The notes under the pieces are model-generated. The model saw nothing but the letters and a program-made list of their open reading frames with translations, was not told the origin of the DNA and made no database searches. From contig WFPK01000058.1 of assembly GCA_015487555.1 (NCBI GenBank), positions 1-63,174 on the forward strand: a stretch of DNA of 63,174 bases, given 5' to 3'. The position numbers and the translations under genes are program-made. Below, piece by piece: positions 55,445-62,705 of the stretch. Numbering within the stretch: the first letter of the stretch is position 1; the number at the start of each line of letters is the position of its first letter. Origin of the DNA: Phycisphaerales bacterium. Lineage in GTDB: Bacteria > Planctomycetota > Phycisphaerae > Phycisphaerales > UBA1924.

Positions 55445-55858
55445 ATGTGGCAAACAGATATCAGGTTGCTGAGAGTTCATGGTCCGTTGATTGTGAGTTT
55501 TGGGTTTCTTGTCGGCTCACTTGTCGGCTGCCAAGCCAGTTATCACGCGAGCGGAGTCAGGTCTGCCAGCGAAGCCGATCGGCTCACAGTCGGCACCGTT
55601 CAACGCGAGATCAAGGTTGGCATGCGTTCGCCGGATGTCGCCGAAGCACTTGGGAGCCCGAACATTGTCTCGACTGATGCGCAAGGGCGCGAAGTGTGGA
55701 TCTATGACAAGACCGCAACAGATGTTGTCGTTTCTGGAAGCAGTTGGTTTGTCACCGCAGGGGCATCATCAAAATCGCAGCGAACGCTCACCGTGATTGT
55801 GAAGTTCGATGAAGACGGGGCTGTGCGCGATATCGCGTACCACTCGTCACAGTTTTAG
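55445..55858 (+). CDS. small lipoprotein with SmpA/BamE-like domain
   Basis: This 137-aa protein has a signal ending in the lipobox LVGC (Cys about residue 29). After it comes GTVQREIKVGMRSPDVAEALGSPNIV, the pattern of SmpA/OmlA-type domains (Val-Lys-x-Gly-Met-Ser-x2-Asp-Val). The C-terminus is beta-rich. AGGGAG precedes the ATG at 55445. BamE itself is smaller and part of the BAM complex; equivalence is not claimed. It overlaps the GTG alternative start of the next gene. Confidence 0.72.
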   Translation: MWQTDIRLLRVHGPLIVSFGFLVGSLVGCQASYHASGVRSASEADRLTVGTVQREIKVGMRSPDVAEALGSPNIVSTDAQGREVWIYDKTATDVVVSGSSWFVTAGASSKSQRTLTVIVKFDEDGAVRDIAYHSSQF

Positions 55859-55869
55859 TGGGAGGAATC

Positions 55870-56409
55870 ATGAGACGAACAGTTGCAAATATCGTGGTTG
55901 CCGGGATGTTGTCTTGCATGGTGTTGATTGGTATAGGGTGCTCGAGCACGATACCAAAGTCTGCGCTTGCGATGAGCCCGCAGGCGCTCGAAGTTCGGCA
56001 GATGCAGACCCGCCGATACGCCACAATGAATGAGGCCAAGCTGCTCTCGGCATCAGTGGCTTTGCTTCAGGACTTAGGGTTCTCGATCGACAATAGTGAA
56101 ACAAAGGTTGGTTTGATTTCTGGGTCAAAGGATCGCGACGCGACAGATGCAGGCCAAGTGGTCGGTGCCGCTCTTGTAGCAGCCATTTTCGGCGTTTCCA
56201 CGCCGATCGATGACCATCAGAAGATTCGTGCTTCGGTCGTGACACGCCCGTCAATGGGAGCCACAAATGTTCGCGTGACATTCCAGCGTGTAATCTGGAA
56301 CACCGATGGCCAAATCTCCCGTCTCGAACGACTCGATGATCCTGAGATGTACCAAGAGTTCTTCAGCAAGTTGTCAAAGTCAGTATTCCTTGAAGGGCAT
56401 GAAATATGA
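55870..56409 (+). CDS. lipoprotein, first of two tandem paralogues
   Basis: The 179-aa product has a lipobox-type ending GIGC in its signal peptide. The mature part contains QMQTRRYATMNEAKLLSASV, LLQDLGFSIDNSETKVGLIS and a C-terminal DPEMYQEFFSKLSKSVFLEGH. The same three blocks recur in the next gene, so the two are paralogues. An insertion (about residues 88-115, including a hydrophobic Ala/Val run) is present only here. Start ATG 55870 has GGAGG upstream. No named domain is recognised; the fold may resemble outer-membrane accessory lipoproteins. Confidence 0.7.
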   Translation: MRRTVANIVVAGMLSCMVLIGIGCSSTIPKSALAMSPQALEVRQMQTRRYATMNEAKLLSASVALLQDLGFSIDNSETKVGLISGSKDRDATDAGQVVGAALVAAIFGVSTPIDDHQKIRASVVTRPSMGATNVRVTFQRVIWNTDGQISRLERLDDPEMYQEFFSKLSKSVFLEGHEI

Positions 56410-56846
56410 ATAACATGAACAAAATGATGATCAACGCAGGGCTGGGCATGGTCTTGCTTACAGGAGCGATGGTTGGTGGATGTGCGTCATCCAAGAGTCA
56501 GATCATGGCCTCGGACGAAAGCCAGGTGCAGTTGCGAAGTATCCAATCTCGCGCGTTCGATACAACCGATCGCAACAAGATGCTGCGGACGATCATGGCA
56601 ACCCTTCAAGACCTCGGGTTCGTGGTGGATAATGCCGACGAGATGCTCGGGACAGTCAGTGCCACCAAGCTCGATCGCTACGCACTTCGAATGACCGTGA
56701 CCGTTCGTCCTCGAGGCCGAGGTCAGACACTTGTGCGAGCCAATGCCCAATATCAACTCAGGGCTGTGGAAGACCCTGAACCCTACCAGCAGTTCTACGC
56801 CTCACTCGAGAAGGCTATATTCCTAACGGCTCACCAGGTTGATTGA
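56406..56846 (+). CDS. lipoprotein, second of two tandem paralogues
   Basis: The 146-aa protein starts within the stop of its paralogue (ATGA overlap), has a signal peptide ending VGGC, and keeps the shared blocks SIQSRAFDTTDRNKMLRTIM, TLQDLGFVVDNADEMLGTVS and DPEPYQQFYASLEKAIFLTAH. It lacks the hydrophobic insert of the first copy. The function is unknown. It is the last gene before the CRISPR locus. Confidence 0.7.
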   Translation: MNNMNKMMINAGLGMVLLTGAMVGGCASSKSQIMASDESQVQLRSIQSRAFDTTDRNKMLRTIMATLQDLGFVVDNADEMLGTVSATKLDRYALRMTVTVRPRGRGQTLVRANAQYQLRAVEDPEPYQQFYASLEKAIFLTAHQVD

Positions 56847-57111
56847 GGGTGTGGAAGTAGCATCGGATGGTAAGTAAGTGGTGTTGTGTATGTGCACGAT
56901 TAGGGTATCAAACCCACACTCATTCATGTGCCAAGAACCTGTTGGGCGGTTGTCAACAGATTCCAAGGGGTCGATGTCCATCATGCCCAAACATCATTGT
57001 GCCCCAACATACATAATGTGCCCAATCTAGGCTGCTGTCTTCGCATAGCCAGTGGTGATGCGTGTGGGGTTGGTCAAAAAACCTATGTCGTTGTTTACAA
57101 GAGACAAGTGC
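56847..57111. other. 265-bp gap before the tracrRNA gene
   Basis: No gene or clear signal is seen. The right edge abuts the tracrRNA terminator. Small frames here do not look coding. Confidence 0.5.
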
Positions 57112-57215
57112 AAAAAATGCCGCAGGCCGGGGTTGCGGGCTGCGGCGGTCGTCTTTCGACGGTGCCTGCGAATTTCTTGTTGCGTGAAACTCTGCGGACC
57201 AAGATCGATTACACT
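57112..57215 (-). ncRNA. tracrRNA (antisense to the cas9 leader)
   Basis: Read on the minus strand, the RNA starts with a 37-nt anti-repeat (57215 to 57179). It shares 14 exact bases with the array repeat at its 5' end (AGTGTAATCGATCT), 5 bases TGCGG/CCGCA in the middle and GCAAC at the 3' end, so it can pair with crRNA over two perfect blocks around a bulge. Next comes a nexus-like hairpin CGTC-GAAA-GACG (57161-57150). The transcript ends at an intrinsic terminator, stem GCCGCAG/CTGCGGC (57146-57119) followed by a T-run (57117-57112). The promoter is listed separately. Length about 104 nt. Anti-repeat and terminator agree on direction. Confidence 0.88.
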
Positions 57216-57221
57216 GTGTGT

Positions 57222-57250
57222 ATCATACAGTATGTACTACGAGGTGTCAA
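57222..57250 (-). promoter_or_regulatory. tracrRNA promoter overlapping the cas9 leader
   Basis: On the minus strand TTGACA (57250-57245) and TATGAT (57227-57222) are separated by exactly 17 bp. The expected start is at about 57215, the first base of the anti-repeat. Its -35 abuts the cas9 ATG at 57251 and covers the spacer of the cas9 ribosome site. Within it, CATACAGTATG (57224-57234) is an 11-bp palindrome. Confidence 0.85.
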
Positions 57251-60200
57251 ATGGAAAACAGTCTAAAAACGAATCGTTATGTTCTCGCGCTCGATATTGG
57301 TTCCAACTCGGTAGGATCGATGTGGTTCGATCAAAAGACCGGCGAACTGACCACAGGGACATCCATCTTTCCAGCCGGAGTGGTTGAGTCCGATGAAAAG
57401 CGTGGGGATCCGAAGAATGTTGAACGGCGTAATGCCCGTCGGACTCGCATCACACTAGCGAGACGCTCGCAACGCAAACGCGAATTGAGAGTATGTCTCA
57501 TCGAAAATGGATTCCTCCCGAAGGAGGAATCCGAATTCAGAAAGCTATTGGAGGATACCAATCCATGGGAACTCCGGCGCAAGGGACTCGACGAAAGACT
57601 TACACCCTATGAGTTTGGGCGCGTATTGCTTCACCTTTCGCAGCGACGCGGCGCCCTCGGTCTGAAAATTTCGGATGATGAGGACAATGGCCAAGCCCCA
57701 ACTGATGATGGGAAGGTGAAGGCTTCCATCAAAGAAGTAGAACGAGATATGAAAGATCGTGGGGCACGCACATTCGGTGAGTACATGGCGATGCTGTACA
57801 AAGACGGCGTGCATGCCATTGACACCCCAGATCAACGCGATCCTGAAAAGCGTCATGGGCAACGGGAATATCACGACGCGATCAGGAACAAGGCGGGGAG
57901 CTACAAGCATTGTGCTGACCGAGCAATGATTCGTCATGAGTTTGCATTGCTGTGGGATTCTCAGAGCAATAAAGGTGGAGATATCGCACGCATGCTCACC
58001 GAAGAACTTCGATTGATTCTGGATAATGAGTCTGGTGATTCTGTTTGGCGGCACACCGGTTTGCTTTTCGGGCAACGCCGGGCAACTTGGGATTTAGGAA
58101 CACTCGGGCGTTGCGTGCTTGAACCCTCAGAGCGTTGTGTCCCCCATGCCGATATGTATGCGTCTCGTTTCAGAGTGATTGAGATGGTCAATAACCTGAT
58201 GATTATCGAAAAGGGGCACTCGAAGAGATCATTGACATCTGAGGAGCGATCAAAGATCATTTCATATTTATGCGGCCCCCTTGGAATGGAGATGCCACGA
58301 AAGAAAAAGGGACAGAGCGAGGAATCTGCTCCTCGCCCGAAACGAAGCGTAAGCGTCACCGATCTTCGCAACTTCATGGGATCATCAAAGGAAGGTTGGG
58401 GGCGGGCGACGAAAAACTCTCGATTTCACTTTAACATCGAATCGGATAGTGACCGTAAGATCAATACGGATTGGTTCAATCGAGAGATTGTCCACGAAGC
58501 AATTGGGGTTGAGGCATGGGAGAGGATGCCGGATTCGCTCAAGGTGGGTTTCAACCGGGCAATTTTGAAGTTTGACCCAGATATTGATGAAGATGCAGAA
58601 AAGCTTCATGCAGGGGTTTTAGATTGGGGCGGGCTGAATCAAGATCAAGCCAATGCCTTGATATCGGCATGGAAACGGCGGCCGAAGGTCGATTCCAAAC
58701 GACTCAATATGAGTAGGCGTGCGGTTCGAAATATATTATCAATTATGGATCGCCCAGAGCCCTGGCCTGTCCCTGATCAACCCGGGCAAACGCGATGGCT
58801 AACGCAAATCGAAGCAAGAAAGTTGATCGCGGAAGATTTCGATTTTACTGATATCACGACAGGTTTGCCGCTCGATGAGTTCGCTCGCCAACGGTACGCA
58901 ACCGGTGTTAAAGGACTCAATGCCCGTGATCGTCATTTTCTGCTCAAGCACGGGGGCGAGTTGCCGCCGGCACCTATGATCAGTAACCCCGTCGTGCGTA
59001 AGGCCATCCATGAAGTTCGGCGGCATGTGATGGAATACATGCATCAGTTTGGCAAGAAACCCGATGAGATCTACATCGAGCTGGCCAGAGAAGCAAAGAT
59101 GGGAGCAAGGGATTCTGATCGGCATTTATTCCGGAGCAGACTCCGGAATCGTATCCGCAATGACATTATCCAAGAGTTTAATCTCGCGAGTTTAACAAGC
59201 TCACAGCAACGGTCGGCGGTGAATCGGGTGGTTCTCTGCGTTCAGCAAGAGGGGGTTTGTCCGCTTTGTGGAAAGGCCGGGCTTACGACTCGAAAGGCTG
59301 CCAACGGCATCGATTGTGAACTTGCTCACATCACGCCTCGGGCAAGCGGAGGTCATAATGGTTTGTCAAACATGGTGCTTTCCCATACCGAATGTAACCG
59401 CGTGATGGGGCGCCGGACACCCCGTGATTTCTGGTCGGATGGAGAGGGCTTCGATGCAGGGATGCGGTGGGTCGAAGGAATCTATCACGATGTGCAACGC
59501 CCGATGTATGGTGCGGTAAAGAATGCTACGGGCGATGCGCTCTGGGCGTGCTACTTTGATCGGCGAGAGGATCATCGCAAAATTGAGCAATTCAAGAAAG
59601 ACATCAAAGATATTCAGGAGATGACCGAGGGGCAGGGGGCCGCGACTCAGTACGCTTCGAAGCAGGTGATGGCTTATCTTGCTGACGCGCTGTTTGATGG
59701 AAAGGGGCTCCCGGAACGGGGCGGGGATCGGAAAATCTTTACAACCACCGGCATGTGGACAAGCCGATTCCGTAGGGAATGGGGGTTGTTCTTCGATCCA
59801 CACGATGCGCGGTCGAAAGGTTTGGACGAAAACGAAGAGCATGAACGCAAAGAGAAGAATCGTGCGGATCATCGGCATCACGCAGTCGATGCGGTAATTA
59901 TAGGGTTATGCACACGAAGCATCCAGATGCAGTGGGACGAACGCGAGAAGCAGGCTGATCGTGATGGAATCAATACCGCTGATGATGCCGAGATGGAGTG
60001 CTACCGTCGTGCTCATCCAATCCATCCTCCGTTACCATTCACCAATCGTGATGAGCTCCGAAAAGCAGTGCAAAGTGCGGTGTTCGGCGATGGTGATCTT
60101 GAAGTACCGATTTGTCATAGGCCGGTAAAACGGAAACTTGTTGGGAAATTACATGATGCGACCCATTTTGGCCCAGTCTTCGATCAAGATGGCAATCAAA

Positions 60201-61243
60201 CAGATCAATATACAACTCGGAAAAGCATCTACAGTCTCACTTCTGGTTTGCTCAAACTTCCCGTCCCTGAACCAAAGAGAGACGCTATCGATCGGCTTTC
60301 CAAACGAAGGATGGTTCAGTGTGGAGTCTTAAAGAAAGATGCAAAAAAATGGGCTACGAATATTGTCGATTCTAGTGGATACCAAGCAAGATTGGTTGAT
60401 CCGGCACTTGGTCAGGAAGGGCTCGTTCGCGACATCGCCCTGCGAAAGAGATTAAGAACATGTGTCACTGAATCAGGCTTTGACCCGGATAGACTTAGTA
60501 AGAGTCAGGTGAAGAAAATAGCAGATTCAGGTGGATTTAAACATAAATCCGGTGTCCCTATTCATTCATTCGTCACTATTCGCGCAATGAAGAATAAAAT
60601 CGTGAAGATTCACCGTAGGAAACCGGAGTATTCGTCAGATTGCATGGTCGAGGATGATCAGAAAAATGCTTTGCGATGTTATAGACCAAACAACAATCAT
60701 CATATCGAAATTCGAGTCAATTCGAAGGGGAAGTGGTCCGGCGAAATAGTAACTGCGTTTCAGGCAGCCAATCGCAAGCTCGATAAACTCCGGGCATTCC
60801 GTGAGGCGGGGATTCCCAAGCCCAAAGAGTTCCGAAATCTTCCGAAAGATGAAAGGCGCAAACTTCGTCCGGTCCTTTCCAGAATCGAACGAAATTATCC
60901 AATGGTTGACCGTACGGATGACGAAAGCAAGGGGGGCGAGTTTGTCATGAGTCTCTGCGAAGGTGAAACTCTTTTGATGAAGCACAAAACAACAAAGAAA
61001 CTAGAGTATTTTGTGGTGGCAGGTTTAGAGAAGACGCACGATATCGTGCTAGTTCCACATTGGGATGCTCGTGCAGCGAAAGGGCGAAAAAACTCGAGTG
61101 GGGAAAAGGTAGAGAACTCTGAACGCATGAGTATCAAAGTGACCCCACCTATGCTCAAGAAGCTCGCTCCGCCGAACCATGACCACGCCATAAAGGTTCA
61201 TGTGACGCCGCTTGGAAAAGTGACTATTATGGAAAAAGATTAA
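57251..61243 (+). CDS. cas9: CRISPR-associated endonuclease Cas9, II-C-like, large
   Basis: The 1330-aa protein starts at ATG 57251 (GAGG 6 nt upstream). RuvC-I is LALDIGSNSVG with D15; an Arg-rich bridge helix follows (NVERRNARRTRITLARR). RuvC-II is EIYIELAREA (E610), and RuvC-III RADHRHHAVDAVIIGL (H877, D880). The HNH domain lies between: C670-P-L-C673, then CELAHITPRASGG (H693), LSNMVL (N707) and CNRVMGRRTP (N716). The expected Asp/Glu before the catalytic His is A692. Most II-C Cas9s are about 950-1100 aa; the extra length is spread over the recognition lobe and the C-terminus (beyond 880). The later part of the gene is AT-richer than the housekeeping genes. It is followed by cas1 and cas2 but no csn2 or cas4. 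Confidence 0.95.
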   Translation: MENSLKTNRYVLALDIGSNSVGSMWFDQKTGELTTGTSIFPAGVVESDEKRGDPKNVERRNARRTRITLARRSQRKRELRVCLIENGFLPKEESEFRKLLEDTNPWELRRKGLDERLTPYEFGRVLLHLSQRRGALGLKISDDEDNGQAPTDDGKVKASIKEVERDMKDRGARTFGEYMAMLYKDGVHAIDTPDQRDPEKRHGQREYHDAIRNKAGSYKHCADRAMIRHEFALLWDSQSNKGGDIARMLTEELRLILDNESGDSVWRHTGLLFGQRRATWDLGTLGRCVLEPSERCVPHADMYASRFRVIEMVNNLMIIEKGHSKRSLTSEERSKIISYLCGPLGMEMPRKKKGQSEESAPRPKRSVSVTDLRNFMGSSKEGWGRATKNSRFHFNIESDSDRKINTDWFNREIVHEAIGVEAWERMPDSLKVGFNRAILKFDPDIDEDAEKLHAGVLDWGGLNQDQANALISAWKRRPKVDSKRLNMSRRAVRNILSIMDRPEPWPVPDQPGQTRWLTQIEARKLIAEDFDFTDITTGLPLDEFARQRYATGVKGLNARDRHFLLKHGGELPPAPMISNPVVRKAIHEVRRHVMEYMHQFGKKPDEIYIELAREAKMGARDSDRHLFRSRLRNRIRNDIIQEFNLASLTSSQQRSAVNRVVLCVQQEGVCPLCGKAGLTTRKAANGIDCELAHITPRASGGHNGLSNMVLSHTECNRVMGRRTPRDFWSDGEGFDAGMRWVEGIYHDVQRPMYGAVKNATGDALWACYFDRREDHRKIEQFKKDIKDIQEMTEGQGAATQYASKQVMAYLADALFDGKGLPERGGDRKIFTTTGMWTSRFRREWGLFFDPHDARSKGLDENEEHERKEKNRADHRHHAVDAVIIGLCTRSIQMQWDEREKQADRDGINTADDAEMECYRRAHPIHPPLPFTNRDELRKAVQSAVFGDGDLEVPICHRPVKRKLVGKLHDATHFGPVFDQDGNQTDQYTTRKSIYSLTSGLLKLPVPEPKRDAIDRLSKRRMVQCGVLKKDAKKWATNIVDSSGYQARLVDPALGQEGLVRDIALRKRLRTCVTESGFDPDRLSKSQVKKIADSGGFKHKSGVPIHSFVTIRAMKNKIVKIHRRKPEYSSDCMVEDDQKNALRCYRPNNNHHIEIRVNSKGKWSGEIVTAFQAANRKLDKLRAFREAGIPKPKEFRNLPKDERRKLRPVLSRIERNYPMVDRTDDESKGGEFVMSLCEGETLLMKHKTTKKLEYFVVAGLEKTHDIVLVPHWDARAAKGRKNSSGEKVENSERMSIKVTPPMLKKLAPPNHDHAIKVHVTPLGKVTIMEKD

Positions 61244-61278
61244 GCCAAGTTATTGCCCGATAAAAACTCGGTCTAGAA

Positions 61279-61314
61279 CGCCTGTCATGCCACTTTTGTG
61301 GCAGGCGGCTTTTC
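61279..61314 (+). terminator. hairpin between cas9 and cas1
   Basis: The outer stem CGCCT/AGGCG and inner stem GCCAC/GTGGC with a TTTT loop, and a 5-nt bulge on the left, are followed by a T-rich tract. It may terminate the cas9 transcript. Confidence 0.55.
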
Positions 61315-61318
61315 TCTC

Positions 61319-61347
61319 TTGAAATAGTACACAGTACTTGTTCTAAT
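61319..61347 (+). promoter_or_regulatory. candidate cas1 promoter, possibly leaderless
   Basis: TTGAAA (61319-61324) and TCTAAT (61342-61347) have 17-bp spacing. Transcription would start at about 61354, the GTG start of cas1. Confidence 0.5.
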
Positions 61348-61353
61348 GAATAG

Positions 61354-62331
61354 GTGATCAAACGCACTATAGAGATAAGTCAAGATCCAGTACACCTTGC
61401 CGTTCGTGCTGAGCAGTTATTGATCCTTCGCAAATCTGATCGTGAATCCAAACGCATTCCTACACATCCGCGAAATCTTGCTGGCACGATTCCATGCGAA
61501 GACATCGGAGTTGTTCTTGTCGATCATCGTCAAACAACCTATTCCCATCACACACTGGTCAAACTTGCACAATACCAAGCAGCATTGGTGATCTGCGGGG
61601 AAGATCATCACCCCGTCGGGATGTATCTCCCATTGAGTAAGAACTCGCGCCTTCTCTCTCGGCTTGATTGCCAGCTGGCCGCCAGCAAGCCCACAAAAAA
61701 ACGGCTCTGGCAACAAATCGTTGCGGCAAAGGTCAAGGCGCAAGCTAATGTGCTGACTCCGCTTCGATCCGATATCGCACAAAGAACACGATCCAAGTTG
61801 AATAACTTGTCTTGCCGAGTTCGCTCTGGTGACCCCGAGAATATTGAAGCCCAGGCAGCCGCAGCGTACTGGAAAGTACTCTTCGAAGATTGCCCGGAAA
61901 TTGTGAATCCATTTCGGCGCAAGCCAAGTGACCGCTCGGCTATGCCTCCAAACAACTTCCTTGATTACGGATACTCCGCGCTGCGTGCAGCTGTCGCCCG
62001 TTCGATTGTCTGTGCTGGGCTACTGCCAGCCATTGGAATCAAGCACATCGGACGGTCTAATCCGTTCTGCCTTGCGGATGATCTCATGGAGCCACTGCGT
62101 CCACTCGTCGATCGACGAGCTCGCTGGCTCGCTTTGCGGGGCGAAACGGAGCTCGATCAATCCAACAAAGCCGAACTCCTTGGGGTGCTCGCCGAGGAAG
62201 TCATTTTTGAAGAGCAAACGGGCCCGCTGTTCGTGGTCATTACTCGGTATGTTGCTGGATTTGTGCGTGCGCTCACCGGCGAGTCCAAAGACCTGAGTTA
62301 TCCACAATCAGTCGGGGAAACAGCTCCATGA
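61354..62331 (+). CDS. cas1: CRISPR adaptation integrase Cas1, type II
   Basis: Cas1 is the integrase that, with Cas2, inserts new spacers. The 325-aa protein has the metal-binding Glu in ENIEAQAAAAYWKVLF (E165), the His in IGIKHIGRSNPF (H231), and LADDLMEPLRPLVD with the acidic residues (around D243/E246). The N-terminal beta domain and the length fit type II Cas1. The start is GTG 61354, without a clear ribosome-binding site; a promoter whose start would fall on this GTG lies just upstream. The stop overlaps cas2 (ATGA). Confidence 0.95.
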   Translation: MIKRTIEISQDPVHLAVRAEQLLILRKSDRESKRIPTHPRNLAGTIPCEDIGVVLVDHRQTTYSHHTLVKLAQYQAALVICGEDHHPVGMYLPLSKNSRLLSRLDCQLAASKPTKKRLWQQIVAAKVKAQANVLTPLRSDIAQRTRSKLNNLSCRVRSGDPENIEAQAAAAYWKVLFEDCPEIVNPFRRKPSDRSAMPPNNFLDYGYSALRAAVARSIVCAGLLPAIGIKHIGRSNPFCLADDLMEPLRPLVDRRARWLALRGETELDQSNKAELLGVLAEEVIFEEQTGPLFVVITRYVAGFVRALTGESKDLSYPQSVGETAP

Positions 62332-62657
62332 GACTTAGCGGATATCGATGGATGTGGGTCATTGTCATGTTCGACCTCCCGGTCGACACCAAACTCGCCA
62401 GAAAGCAATACACTCAGTTTCGTAAAGGGCTGATTCGTGATGGATTTGCACAAATGCAGTATTCCGTGTACACTAGGAACGCCTCAAGCCGGGAAAATGC
62501 GGCAGTTCATGTCGCCCGTGTCCAAGGATTGATCCCGCCTGATGGGGAAATTCGTATACTTACAATTACCGACAAACAGATGGAGCGCATGGATGTTTTT
62601 TGGGGAAAAACGCGAAAACCACCCGAGTCGGCCCCGACTCAGCTCTCGCTTTTTTAG
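62328..62657 (+). CDS. cas2: CRISPR adaptation protein Cas2
   Basis: Cas2 forms the structural dimer of the Cas1-Cas2 integration complex. The 109-aa protein has the ferredoxin-like first strand VIVMFDLPVDT with the conserved D16, then QFRKGLIRDGFAQMQYSVYTR, typical for type II Cas2. The ATG overlaps the cas1 stop by 4 bp, so the two are coupled. The array begins 48 bp downstream. Confidence 0.95.
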   Translation: MRLSGYRWMWVIVMFDLPVDTKLARKQYTQFRKGLIRDGFAQMQYSVYTRNASSRENAAVHVARVQGLIPPDGEIRILTITDKQMERMDVFWGKTRKPPESAPTQLSLF

Positions 62658-62705
62658 CAGGCAAATGCCCTATGTCTTTGCGGCGGCATGCTTTACGCTG
62701 AGGGT

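Noticed and set aside
57052..57387. Short plus-strand frames over the tracrRNA and the start of cas9
   Set aside because: They overlap the tracrRNA gene and cas9 out of frame and have no domain.
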